Below are positions 28,402 through 36,751 of a stretch of DNA of 64,000 bases, one piece after another (positions within the stretch are counted from its first letter, which is position 1; every line of letters starts with the position of its first letter). The position numbers and the translations under genes are program-made. The notes under the pieces are model-generated. The model was not told the DNA's origin. It saw only the letters and a program-made list of their open reading frames with translations, and did not search any database. The DNA is taken from NCBI RefSeq assembly GCF_020554865.1, contig NZ_JAJCIC010000024.1:14633-78632 (forward strand), read 5' to 3'. The DNA is from Lacrimispora sp. 210928-DFI.3.58 (lineage in GTDB: Bacteria; Bacillota; Clostridia; Lachnospirales; Lachnospiraceae).

Positions 28402-29034
28402 GCAATTTTATATGCGATACAGTTTCTTTTGTCAGGAAATTTCGGAGCAATTTTAACCGTTCTTTGTTCATCGGTTGCAGGACTTCCGGTGCCATTTGCA
28501 CCAGTACATTTACTCTTCATTAATCTTTTGACGGATAGTCTTCCGGCAATTGCGTTAGGCTTAGAGCCGGATAGAAGTGAAGTGATGAGTGAAAAACCGA
28601 GATTGGCAGATGAGTCGATATTGACAAAAGATTTTCTTAGCAAAATCGGTCTGGAAGGTTTGGTAATTGGAGCAATGACAATGATCAGTTTTTTGACAGG
28701 ATACAACCAGAATGGTACATTGCTTGGAAGCACGTATGCTTTTGGAACTCTTTGTCTGGCACGTTTGTTTCATGGATATAATTGCAAATCAGATCATCCG
28801 GTCATTTTTACAAAAGGTCTCTTTCATAACAAGTGGCTTCAGGGAGCATTTGTGTTAGGTGCAGTACTCATTACAACAGTACTGACGGTTCCTGGTTTCC
28901 ATAACTTATTCAAAGTGGAAACGTTGAATCTGATGCAGCTTGGATGTGTATATTTATATGCTTTTGCAAGCCTTCTGATTATTCAATTACTTAAGTGTAT
29001 ACGTATGAAACTAAGAAAAAGAGGGGAAAGATAG
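28402..29034 (+). pseudogene. P-type cation ATPase, C-terminal fragment
   Basis: From 28402 the frame reads AILYAIQFLLSGNFGAIL and then VPFAPVHLLFINLLTDSLPAIALGLEP. This is unmistakably the M5-M6 region and C-terminal membrane domain of a P-type (calcium-transporter-like) ATPase. The phosphorylation (DKTGT), ATP-binding and first membrane domains are missing. The fragment begins directly after, and in the same frame as, the stop of the PgsA-like gene, so a deletion fused the two remnants. It could only be translated from a weak internal TTG (28429). Its stop overlaps the GTG start of the next gene. Confidence 0.8.
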
Positions 29035-30251
29035 TGGATTTAAGTAGATGTTCTATGAAAAAAATTCGAGAACTGATTGTGTTTACGGCATTTCTTGTAG
29101 TTGCTTTGTGGAAATTCGATGTGGTGATTGAAGTGCTGAAGTCAATATGGAAAATTGTGTTTCCTTTTGCGCTTGGTGGTGCAATTGCCTTTGTGATTAA
29201 TGTACCAATGAGTTTCCTAGAAAAGAAAATGCTCGGAAAGATAAAAGAAAATAATAAAATAGGAAAAAAAGCTGCGAGACCGATAAGCCTGCTTCTTACA
29301 ATTATATTGGTAGCAGGTGTCATTATATTGGTAATGTTTGGTGTGATTCCACAGCTTACACAGACCATGGGAAATCTGATGACGAGTATTTCAGATTTTA
29401 TTCCACAGATGCAAAACTGGATTCGAGAATTTTCACATGATAATCAGGATATTATGAAATTGGTAGATCAGCTGCAGTTTCAGCCTGATCAGGCAATTAA
29501 ATGGGGAATAAGTCTTCTTGGAAACGGAGTCGGAAATATGATGAATACGACGATGTCAGCAGTAGGTTCCATTGCCAGTGGATTAGCGACCTTTTTTATT
29601 TCGTTTTCCTTTGCATGCTATATTCTTTTTCAGAAGGAAAAATTACATTTACAGGTAAGAAAAGTGATTTTCGCTTTTATTCCAAAACAAAAAGCAGATG
29701 CAATTCTTAACATATGTTCGCTGACATATCGGACATTTGCAAATTTTCTTGCAGGGCAGTGTCTGGAAGCAGTAATTCTCGGAATGATGTTTGTTATCAC
29801 GCTAAGTATTTTAAAAATGCCATATGCACTTTTAATTGGAATTTTGATCGCGTTTACCGCATTGGTTCCTATCTTTGGAGCCTTTATTGGCTGTGCCGTG
29901 GGAAGTTTTCTGATCTTTATGGTAAATCCAAAACAGGCAGTTTTATTTATTATAGTTTTTCTGCTTTTGCAGCAGATAGAAGGTAATCTGATCTATCCTC
30001 ATGTGGTTGGCGGATCAGTAGGACTTCCATCAATTTGGGTACTGGCGGCAGTTACAATCGGCGGAAATCTTATGGGAATTATAGGTATGCTGATTTTCAT
30101 TCCACTTGTATCGGTATTTTATACTATATTCCGGGAGTTCGTATATCTGCGCCTAAAAAAACAACATATAAAACGAGTAACGAGAACGGATGTGGAAGAG
30201 TATGCGGAGGAGGAAATTGCGTCATCCTTTATTGTGCCGAATGAAAAATAA
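29034..30251 (+). CDS. AI-2E family transporter (YtvI/PerM-like)
   Basis: This 405-residue protein has about eight membrane segments and the family's hallmark C-terminal core (AFTALVPIFGAFIGC, QQIEGNLIYPHVVGGSVGLPSIWVL). Members are exporters or antiporters of varied or unknown substrates; the autoinducer-2 name rests on a few members only. GTG 29034 follows GAGGGGA by about seven bases and overlaps the stop of the ATPase fragment. Upstream in-frame starts lie inside that fragment. Confidence 0.85.
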   Translation: MDLSRCSMKKIRELIVFTAFLVVALWKFDVVIEVLKSIWKIVFPFALGGAIAFVINVPMSFLEKKMLGKIKENNKIGKKAARPISLLLTIILVAGVIILVMFGVIPQLTQTMGNLMTSISDFIPQMQNWIREFSHDNQDIMKLVDQLQFQPDQAIKWGISLLGNGVGNMMNTTMSAVGSIASGLATFFISFSFACYILFQKEKLHLQVRKVIFAFIPKQKADAILNICSLTYRTFANFLAGQCLEAVILGMMFVITLSILKMPYALLIGILIAFTALVPIFGAFIGCAVGSFLIFMVNPKQAVLFIIVFLLLQQIEGNLIYPHVVGGSVGLPSIWVLAAVTIGGNLMGIIGMLIFIPLVSVFYTIFREFVYLRLKKQHIKRVTRTDVEEYAEEEIASSFIVPNEK

Positions 30252-30331
30252 TGATTTGATACAAATATAAATGAAGTGTAATGCCGATTATTAAGACGTT
30301 ATAAAAATAGATTACGAAGGAAGAAGATATT

Positions 30332-31204
30332 ATGAAGAAAATAGGAATCATGACAGACAGCCACAGTGGAATTTTGAGTGAAGAAGCGCAGAGACTCGGA
30401 ATTAAGGTACTACCGATGCCTTTTTATATCGGAGAGAAAGTGTATCGTGAAGGAGTAGATCTTTCCAGAGATGAATTTTATGATATGCTTCGAAAGGGCG
30501 TAGATGTATCTACATCTCAGCCGTCACCAACAGAAGTTATGGATATGTGGAAAGAGATGCTGAAAGAATATGAGGAGATTGTTTATATTCCTCTTAGCAG
30601 TGCTTTAAGCGGGTCCTGTATGACAGCAGAAGCCATGGCAAATGAAGATGAATTTGCCGGTAAGGTGTTTGTCGTAGATAACGGTCGTGTGGCAACCCCG
30701 ATGCATCGTTCTGTTCTTGATGCAGTAGAAATGGCAAAAGAAGGATACAGTGTAGTCGAAATCAAGAAAATTCTTGAAGAAACCAGAGAAAAAATGACAA
30801 TTTATATCGGGCTCAGCACACTGAAATATCTCAAAAAAGGAGGAAGAGTCAGCTCTGTGACAGCTTTGGCAGCAGATGTCCTGAATATCAAACCTGTTAT
30901 GCATTTCAGCACAGGAAAGCTTGATATCTACCAGAAATGCCGTGGTATGAAGAAATCACGTAAAGTTATGATCGATGCAATGAAGCATGAGCTGGAAACG
31001 AATTTCCGAGAAGAATATGCTGCTGGTAAAGTGTACCTGATGGCGGCGTCCAGCAGTACCGATGAAGTGACAGAAGAATGGGTAAACCAGATTAAAGAAA
31101 GTTTCCCGGGAATGGAAGTCATGTGTGATAAACTTTCCTTCGGTTTGTCCTGTCATATCGGTCCGGATGGACTGGGAATCGGATGCACCTGTAAGCCAGT
31201 GTAA
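30332..31204 (+). CDS. DegV family fatty-acid-binding protein
   Basis: This 290-residue protein has the DegV fold signature: N-terminal IMTDSHSGI, a TSQPSPTEV motif that contacts the ligand head group, YIPLSSALSGS, and the C-terminal HIGPDGLGIG. DegV/FakB proteins bind fatty acids and deliver them to the fatty acid kinase FakA for incorporation into phospholipids. No fakA is nearby. Placement in a block of phospholipid genes fits a lipid role. ATG 30332 follows AAGGAAG, 80 bp after the permease. Confidence 0.9.
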   Translation: MKKIGIMTDSHSGILSEEAQRLGIKVLPMPFYIGEKVYREGVDLSRDEFYDMLRKGVDVSTSQPSPTEVMDMWKEMLKEYEEIVYIPLSSALSGSCMTAEAMANEDEFAGKVFVVDNGRVATPMHRSVLDAVEMAKEGYSVVEIKKILEETREKMTIYIGLSTLKYLKKGGRVSSVTALAADVLNIKPVMHFSTGKLDIYQKCRGMKKSRKVMIDAMKHELETNFREEYAAGKVYLMAASSSTDEVTEEWVNQIKESFPGMEVMCDKLSFGLSCHIGPDGLGIGCTCKPV

Positions 31205-31355
31205 AAAACTGCTCCGGAGAAGATAAAATAAAAGATTAGGGTGTCAAAAGGTTTATAGCCTTTGATATAAATTTGTACCTTGAAAACTTAACACGATATG
31301 TAAAAACATTGGATTCTTTGGTAAAATGTAGGTAGCATTTTATGAGGTGATCTAT

Positions 31356-31825
31356 ATGTCTTTTGTTAAAAATGATAATCAACAGCTTACTGTTTTAGAC
31401 AGTACTTTTAATCTTACAGAACGCGAAAAACGAATGTTAGAAAAATCATGGGCAAAAATTTTTGCAGACAAAGTTTTTCCTGCTATTGATGAAAATATTT
31501 TTTCTGTTCTTTACAGTAAAAAAGCATCCAGACCTAATACTCCGGTCAATGTGATTGTTGGGGCACTGATTCTTAAAGAAGCTCTTAATGTTACTGACGA
31601 TGAGATCGTTGAAGCTATGGCATTTGATATCCGCTATCAGTATGCACTGCACACAACCAGTTTTGAAGAGCAGCCAATTAGTGACAGAACCCTCAGCAGG
31701 TTTAGAGCAAGAGTTCTTTCTTACGAAACAGAGCATGATGTTGATCTTTTCATGAATGTGTTGTAAAAATGGCAAAAGAAATATCTGATTTTATGGATAT
31801 CACTCCGGATTGGCTTACTTGTTAA
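31356..31825 (+). pseudogene. IS1182-like transposase, N-terminal remnant
   Basis: The first 137 residues match the N-terminal DUF772 part of IS1182-type transposases (RPNTPVNVIVGALILKEALN, then DRTLSRFRARV). The frame stops at TAA 31764-31766; a neighbouring frame continues the family sequence (VVKMAKEISDFMDI) and ends at 31825. The catalytic DDE part is gone. A cardiolipin synthase stump begins 87 bp later, so this insertion probably took part in breaking up the locus. Confidence 0.7.
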
Positions 31826-31911
31826 CTGTTTTTTGTAATATTTTTAAAGTTTTTAGGTATAAAAACAGTGGCTTTCTATGACAGAAAACCACTAAAATGA
31901 TGCTTAACTGA

Positions 31912-32103
31912 ATGGCATTGCTTTATCACCACTTTGAAAATGGTTGTTTTATGGCGGATAGTCAGACAGTTTTGGATATAAGAGATGATCTGGGAGCAAC
32001 CATGAATGAATGCAGGGAAGTGACCGAAAAGTACCGCACAGGACGGAGTGCATATTTACGGCTCGAACAGTTGTTTATGCGATTGTTTGCAGGATTATTA
32101 TAG
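31912..32103 (+). pseudogene. cardiolipin synthase, C-terminal remnant
   Basis: These 63 codons encode YHHFENGCFMAD and then TGRSAYLRLEQLFMRLFAGLL, the same C-terminus as the cardiolipin synthase ending at 23380. About two thirds of residues are identical, but the DNA is clearly diverged, so it is a second, older paralogue rather than a recent duplication. Everything upstream of the YHHFENG stretch, including both HKD motifs, is lost next to the IS remnant. It ends 21 bp before the bile salt hydrolase. Confidence 0.75.
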
Positions 32104-32124
32104 CAGAAAGAAGAGGTGTTCGAT

Positions 32125-33114
32125 ATGTGTACAGCAGCAACTTACAAAACAAAAGATTTTTATATGGGCAGAACGCTTGATTATGAATTTTCCTATGGGG
32201 AACAGATCACGATAACGCCAAGAAATTACGAATTTGATTTCCGGTTTGCCGGGAAGATAAAAAGCCATTATGCTTTGATCGGAATGGCATTTGTTGCAGA
32301 AGGTTATCCGCTTTATTATGATGCTGTTAATGAAAAAGGCCTTGGAATGGCAGGTCTTAATTTTGTCGGCAATGCGGCATATGAAGAGGCTTTGCCGGAA
32401 GATGAAACAGAAGTCAGCCAGGTGGCACAGTTCGAGTTCATCCCATGGATCCTTACACAGTGTGCTACTGTAGCAGAGGCGAGAGAGAAGCTGGCAGCAA
32501 TGAGACTGACAGGTACAGCATTCAGTGAACAGCTGCCGACAGCACAGCTTCACTGGATCATTGCAGACAAAGACTCCTGTATCGTTGTTGAGTCTATGAA
32601 AGATGGGCTGCATGTATATGATAATCCGGTAGGAGTGCTTACCAATAATCCACCATTCCCGAGTCAGATGTTTGCACTGAATAATTATGCCGGAGTATCC
32701 AGAAAACAGCCGGAGAGTACTTTTGCAGGAGTATTACAGCTTGATGCATATAGCAGAGGAATGGGTGGAATGGGAATACCTGGAGATCTTTCCAGCCAGT
32801 CAAGATTTGTGAAAGTTGCCTTTACAAAATTAAATTCGATCTCCGGTGAAGAAGAGGATGAGAGTGTAAGTCAGTTCTTCCATATCTTAGGATCCGTAGA
32901 TCAGCAGCGTGGATGCTGTGAGGTGACAGAAGGCAAATATGAGATCACGATATACACGTCCTGTTGTAATACAGCAAAAGGTATTTACTATTATACGACT
33001 TATGATAATCATCAGATCACAGCGGTTGACATGCATGCGGAAAATCTGGATTCAGATCAGCTGATCTGTTATCCGCTTCTGTCCAAGGGCGAAGTCAGAT
33101 GGCAGAATAAATAA
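32125..33114 (+). CDS. bsh: bile salt hydrolase (choloylglycine hydrolase family)
   Basis: This 329-residue Ntn-hydrolase cleaves the amide of glycine- or taurine-conjugated bile acids in the cytoplasm. The start MCTAATY places the nucleophile at C2 after Met removal. The other catalytic residues are in register: R16 and D19 in GRTLDYE, N79 in GLNF, N174/N175 in GVLTNNPPF, and R227 in SQSRFVK. The C-terminal YTTYDNHQITAVDMHAENLD strongly resembles clostridial enzymes. ATG 32125 follows AGAGGTG. Penicillin V acylase is the main alternative in this family. All catalytic positions are present, so it is probably active. Confidence 0.9.
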   Translation: MCTAATYKTKDFYMGRTLDYEFSYGEQITITPRNYEFDFRFAGKIKSHYALIGMAFVAEGYPLYYDAVNEKGLGMAGLNFVGNAAYEEALPEDETEVSQVAQFEFIPWILTQCATVAEAREKLAAMRLTGTAFSEQLPTAQLHWIIADKDSCIVVESMKDGLHVYDNPVGVLTNNPPFPSQMFALNNYAGVSRKQPESTFAGVLQLDAYSRGMGGMGIPGDLSSQSRFVKVAFTKLNSISGEEEDESVSQFFHILGSVDQQRGCCEVTEGKYEITIYTSCCNTAKGIYYYTTYDNHQITAVDMHAENLDSDQLICYPLLSKGEVRWQNK

Positions 33115-33232
33115 TACGAAAATGCACGGAGAAAGCATAACGCAGAACAACAGGAGGACAATATCGAGATTGTATGGAATGCAGATGTTAGGTTGATAAT
33201 TGTGCAAGCACCGCCTGCACAATTTGTGCAAC

Positions 33233-33260
33233 AAAAAAGAGGAGCCAGTCCAGACTCCTC
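33233..33260 (-). terminator. terminator of the ImmA-like gene
   Basis: On the minus strand, GAGGAG and CTCCTC form a stem with a ten-base loop followed by six T, ten bases past the stop of the minus-strand protease gene. A separate inverted repeat TTGTGCA/TGCACAA lies at 33200-33222. Confidence 0.7.
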
Positions 33261-33269
33261 AAAGGTACG

Positions 33270-33779
33270 TTATTTCAAAAAGTTGCTCTTGTGTTCCAGC
33301 GCGTGCAGATTATAGCCAAGTGTAGCCAGGTGCGCTACCTTCAGCGCAACCAGATTGATGTCGGTGGACATCGCACTGGCGATCTGCTCGGCTGTGTATC
33401 CATACTCATAGATGTAACGAAGGACTTCATCGCTGTCCATCAGAATCTCTGCTGCTACGATGTTCGCTTCATATTCCGGTTTGGATTTCATATCGTAGAG
33501 CATGAACTCATGAATCGGGGTGGTTTTCGCCATATTCCGGTGAAGCTGATCATGCCCTAATTCATGTGCGCACACGATGCGCAGCATATTTTCATCCAGA
33601 CTGTTATTCAGGAAAATAAAGCGATTTCGCTTAATCACCCGGTACATTCCCTTCAGGGAACCGAAATTTTCGCAAAGCATGACATTGATACCAAGCTGCC
33701 TTGCAATTTCAAAAGGGTCTCTGGAACCGCAGCGTTTTACCAGTTTCTCACCGACCCGTGAAAGCTGTTCCGCATTCAT
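33270..33779 (-). CDS. ImmA/IrrE-type metallopeptidase
   Basis: This 169-residue protein has the zinc-peptidase motif HELGH in VCAHELGHDQLH and a downstream Glu in EYEANIVAAEIL, as in ImmA of ICEBs1, which cleaves the ImmR repressor to induce element excision. Its neighbour on the same strand is an XRE repressor, 45 bp upstream, the same pairing as immA-immR. GGAGG with a seven-base spacer supports ATG 33779; an adjacent ATG at 33782 is possible. I infer that it controls the repressor at 33828. Confidence 0.85.
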   Translation of the reverse strand: MNAEQLSRVGEKLVKRCGSRDPFEIARQLGINVMLCENFGSLKGMYRVIKRNRFIFLNNSLDENMLRIVCAHELGHDQLHRNMAKTTPIHEFMLYDMKSKPEYEANIVAAEILMDSDEVLRYIYEYGYTAEQIASAMSTDINLVALKVAHLATLGYNLHALEHKSNFLK

Positions 33780-33827
33780 CATACCACCTCCAGTTTACAG
33801 TATAGCGAAAAGTGTGTACGATAAATA

Positions 33828-34244
33828 TCACTGATCGGATTTTTTACGCCTCGTTTTCGGGGCGTATTTTTTATTGTTCTCTTTGGCAATCCAGTAGGCA
33901 TCGGTCAGAGCTTTATAAGCTCCTTCGATGGCATCTTCGCTTAATTCGCCGCCAGCGAACATACCGGTCACTTCGCTGACCAGTTCTTCAATATCTTTCG
34001 CCGCTTTTGCGCCGCCTTTTTCATGAGCTTCTACGACATAGGTGCCGCTGCTTCCCAGCAGGTACTCAGTAGTAGTATTCAGCGCATCCGCAATCTTCTG
34101 GATCGTAACCATATTGGATGGTTTGCGGCTGCCAAGCTCATAATTCTGAATTGTGCGGGCGGTTACACCGGCCTTCTCTGCAAGTTCTACCTGAGTTAAA
34201 TTGGCTTCTGCTCTTTTTTCTTTCAACCTTTCTTTGAAGACCAT
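33828..34244 (-). CDS. XRE-family repressor (ImmR-like)
   Basis: This 138-residue protein has an N-terminal XRE helix-turn-helix (LKEKRAEANLTQVELAEKAGVTARTIQNYELGSRKPS) and a C-terminal acidic regulatory part. The start MVFKERL at 34244 follows AGAGGTA; a longer frame to 34307 would run into the promoter and lacks a ribosome site. It is divergent from the Y-family polymerase gene, and the 200-bp gap between them holds repeated CACGAA-type half sites. I infer it represses the polymerase promoter and its own, with relief by the adjacent ImmA-like protease. Confidence 0.88.
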   Translation of the reverse strand: MVFKERLKEKRAEANLTQVELAEKAGVTARTIQNYELGSRKPSNMVTIQKIADALNTTTEYLLGSSGTYVVEAHEKGGAKAAKDIEELVSEVTGMFAGGELSEDAIEGAYKALTDAYWIAKENNKKYAPKTRRKKSDQ

Positions 34245-34274
34245 AGAAATACCTCTTTCTTTTTTGATAACGAA

Positions 34275-34416
34275 CACGAACACTTTTTCATAAAAACCTA
34301 TTGACACGAAAAACTGTGCTTGCTATAATGACGATGAAAACACGAAATACAATTCGTGTAATTATAGTATCACAAGAAATGCTGTGTGTCAATGCGTTCG
34401 TGAAAAGTTGTTCGTG
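34275..34416. repeat. array of CACGAA/TTCGTG operator half sites
   Basis: Half sites occur at 34275-34281 (CACGAAC), 34305-34311 (CACGAAA, overlapping the -35 box), 34341-34346 with 34353-34358 (an inverted pair CACGAA/TTCGTG), 34396-34402 and 34410-34416 (both GTTCGTG). Six copies in 142 bp between divergent genes are best explained as binding sites of the XRE repressor. Confidence 0.7.
34301..34329 (+). promoter_or_regulatory. consensus sigma-A promoter of the Y-polymerase gene
   Basis: TTGACA, a 17-base spacer and TATAAT, a perfect consensus promoter about 110 bp upstream of the polymerase gene. A CACGAA half site overlaps the -35 box and an inverted pair lies just after the -10 box, so a very strong promoter is placed under tight repression. 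Confidence 0.85.
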
Positions 34417-34445
34417 CTTTCGCGAACGGAGAGGAGGAATACGAG

Positions 34446-35681
34446 ATGCAAAGAGTGATCCTTCACTGTGATATGAATAATTTCTATGCCTCTGTCGAGT
34501 GTATGCTGAATCCGGAACTGAAGAACAAGCCGGTGGCAGTGTGTGGTTCTGTGGAGGAACGGCATGGTATCGTACTTGCGAAGAACTACGCAGCAAAGGC
34601 GTTTGGCGTTTCCACGGGAGAGGCAATCTGGCAAGCAAAGCAGAAGTGCCAGGATCTTGTGATCGTGGAGCCGCACTATGAGCAATATATAAAGTTTTCA
34701 AAGCTGGCTCGTGAAATATACGGTCGCTATACCGATCAGATCGAGCCGTATGGGATGGACGAATGCTGGCTGGATGTGACCGGAAGCGGCTGCATGGGAA
34801 CCGGATTTGAAATTGCAGATGAGATTCGCAGAACCGTTAAGTTTGAACTGGGTCTTACGATTTCCGCAGGAGTGAGCTTCAATAAGATTTTTGCCAAGCT
34901 TGGGTCGGATATGAAAAAGCCGGATGCGATTACCTGTATTGAAGCAGATTCGTTCCGGGAGAAGATTTGGTGTCTTCCTGCCGCTGACTTGCTTGGAGTC
35001 GGCAGAGCGACCGAGAAAGTTCTATCTGGTTATGGAATTCATACGATTGGAGAGCTTGCTGCAACATTGGATGATTTCTTGAAGTGCCGCCTTGGAAAGA
35101 ATGGACTGGCGATTAAGAAGTATGCCAATGGGCTGGATGATTCACCGGTTATGCGTTCCGATTATGTCTCTCCGGTAAAAAGCATTGGGCACGGGATAAC
35201 GACCATGCAGGATTTGGAGAATAACGCCGAAGTCTGGTGTGTCATGCTGGAGCTGGTGCAGGAGATCGGAACCAAGCTGCGAACGCATAAAAAGAAAGCA
35301 GGCGGAATTGCAATTTCCATCCGCAACAATGAGCTTTTCACGAAGGAGTGGCAGTGCCGAATTAGCATTCCGACACAAAGCCCTACCTATCTGGCGAAAA
35401 CCGCATTTTCTTTGTTTGCAAAGAATTATCAGTGGGAACACCCGATTCGTTCGATGACGGTTCGGGCAATCAACCTGTTTGAAGAGGATTGTCCGATACA
35501 ATACGACCTATTCACAGATGTGAAATCACTGGATCGCCAGGAACGGCTGGACGCAGCGATTGAGCAGATTCGATTCCGATTCGGGAAAGATGCGATTAAA
35601 AATGGGGTACTTTTTCAGAAAAGCAAGATGCCGACAGAGCGAAAAGTGGATTTGGTCATGCCGACAGGAATGATTGGTTAA
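34446..35681 (+). CDS. Y-family DNA polymerase (UmuC/DinB-like)
   Basis: This 411-residue translesion polymerase has catalytic D9 in HCDMNNFYASVE and the DE pair D105/E106 in YGMDECWLD, with the thumb helix-hairpin-helix (ADLLGVGRATEKVLSGYGI) and a little-finger domain (about 240-350). Y-family enzymes copy damaged DNA, and mobile elements often carry them under SOS-like control. A DLF motif (YDLFTD) near residue 357 may be a sliding-clamp contact. GAGGAGG lies upstream of ATG 34446. Confidence 0.92.
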   Translation: MQRVILHCDMNNFYASVECMLNPELKNKPVAVCGSVEERHGIVLAKNYAAKAFGVSTGEAIWQAKQKCQDLVIVEPHYEQYIKFSKLAREIYGRYTDQIEPYGMDECWLDVTGSGCMGTGFEIADEIRRTVKFELGLTISAGVSFNKIFAKLGSDMKKPDAITCIEADSFREKIWCLPAADLLGVGRATEKVLSGYGIHTIGELAATLDDFLKCRLGKNGLAIKKYANGLDDSPVMRSDYVSPVKSIGHGITTMQDLENNAEVWCVMLELVQEIGTKLRTHKKKAGGIAISIRNNELFTKEWQCRISIPTQSPTYLAKTAFSLFAKNYQWEHPIRSMTVRAINLFEEDCPIQYDLFTDVKSLDRQERLDAAIEQIRFRFGKDAIKNGVLFQKSKMPTERKVDLVMPTGMIG

Positions 35682-35762
35682 TACAGCACCGGTAGAATCT
35701 GGTGAGTTCTTTGCTAAAAGAAGTCAACACATTCGCCGGTTTACAGAGGAGGAGCGTAGAAT

Positions 35763-36023
35763 ATGTCGGAACAGAAATGTAGAAAAGTATATGTACCTGT
35801 GAATTTGGATGTGGATGCGGAGGGAAATATCCGTCCGCGTCTGATTCGGTGGATTGACGGACGGGTGTATGAGATCGACCGATTGAAACATAAGTGCCGG
35901 GCTGCTTCCACGAAGGTAGGTGGCTGCGGAATCCGCTATACGGTCATGATCGGTGGGCATGAGAGTTTCCTGTACAACGAAGATGAAAAATGGTTCGTTG
36001 AAGCAAAGGAGCCGTGCCTATGA
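35763..36023 (+). CDS. small hypothetical protein following the polymerase
   Basis: This 86-residue protein starts behind GGAGGAG and overlaps the next gene by four bases (ATGA). It is beta-rich in appearance (KVYVPVNLDVDAEGNIRPRLIRW, then GIRYTVMIGGHESFLYNE), with three Cys. I recognise it only as a protein commonly found beside element-borne Y-family polymerases, with no known function. Coupling to the downstream protease gene suggests shared expression. Confidence 0.65.
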   Translation: MSEQKCRKVYVPVNLDVDAEGNIRPRLIRWIDGRVYEIDRLKHKCRAASTKVGGCGIRYTVMIGGHESFLYNEDEKWFVEAKEPCL

Positions 36024-36751
36024 TCCTTTCGCAGAAAAACATAGAAGAAATCGCTGTTGCAGTGATAAGAGATTTTCAAAAGTCCTTTTTCGGCAGCGAA
36101 GCAGATGTTCCGGCAAGATTCGCACTTCCGACACCCATTGACCAGTTTGCATCCGATTATCTGAACCTGAAGGTGTCATTTCAAAAGTTGTCCTCGGACG
36201 GAAGCATCTATGGTCTGACCGCGTATGTGGATACAGAATATCAGATTGAAGTCGATGGAAGTCAGAGGAGCATCTTCCTGAAAACCAATGATGTGGTTCT
36301 GGACAAGAGCTTCATTGAACCGGAGAATATACGGAAACTCTGCGGAAAACGCAGGTTTACGCTGGCACATGAGTGCGCTCACCAGATATTGTTTCAGCTG
36401 GATGCCGATGACCGAAAGATAGCCTGCCATAAGAGACCGGAAGTTAGGAAAAAAGGTTCCCGCGTTCTGAGAACGCAGGAAGATTGGAACGAATGGCAGG
36501 CCAATACGCTGGGAGCTGCCATTCTGATGCCTCAGTCAGAAGTGGATCGGGCGATGTGGTTCATCAACAGCAGAAAGCCTCTGACCTGTTATGGATGGCG
36601 TTTTTACGACAGTGACCAAGTGAAGATAGATACCTTCTGTGGTGTCTTTGGTGTTTCGAGATCAGCAGCAGCTATTCGATTGGAACAACTGGGCTATCTG
36701 AACCGGAAAAAGGATTATGAATATCGTGATCCATTGGAGGTGTGGCCATGA
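36020..36751 (+). CDS. second ImmA/IrrE-type metallopeptidase
   Basis: This 243-residue protein contains HECAH in FTLAHECAHQILF and a downstream NEWQANTLGAAILMP, the zinc site and third-ligand region of COG2856 (ImmA/IrrE) peptidases. ATG 36020 lies eight bases after AAAGGAG; the in-frame GTG at 36014 is too close to it. It is larger than the minus-strand copy and reads as part of the polymerase operon. Its target may be a repressor of the same element, perhaps the XRE protein at 37225, but that is inference. Confidence 0.85.
   Translation: MILSQKNIEEIAVAVIRDFQKSFFGSEADVPARFALPTPIDQFASDYLNLKVSFQKLSSDGSIYGLTAYVDTEYQIEVDGSQRSIFLKTNDVVLDKSFIEPENIRKLCGKRRFTLAHECAHQILFQLDADDRKIACHKRPEVRKKGSRVLRTQEDWNEWQANTLGAAILMPQSEVDRAMWFINSRKPLTCYGWRFYDSDQVKIDTFCGVFGVSRSAAAIRLEQLGYLNRKKDYEYRDPLEVWP

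Noticed and set aside
34275..34416. LexA (SOS) boxes upstream of the Y-family polymerase
   Set aside because: The clostridial GAAC-N4-GTTC type of palindrome is not present; the repeats are CACGAA half sites that fit the adjacent XRE repressor better.
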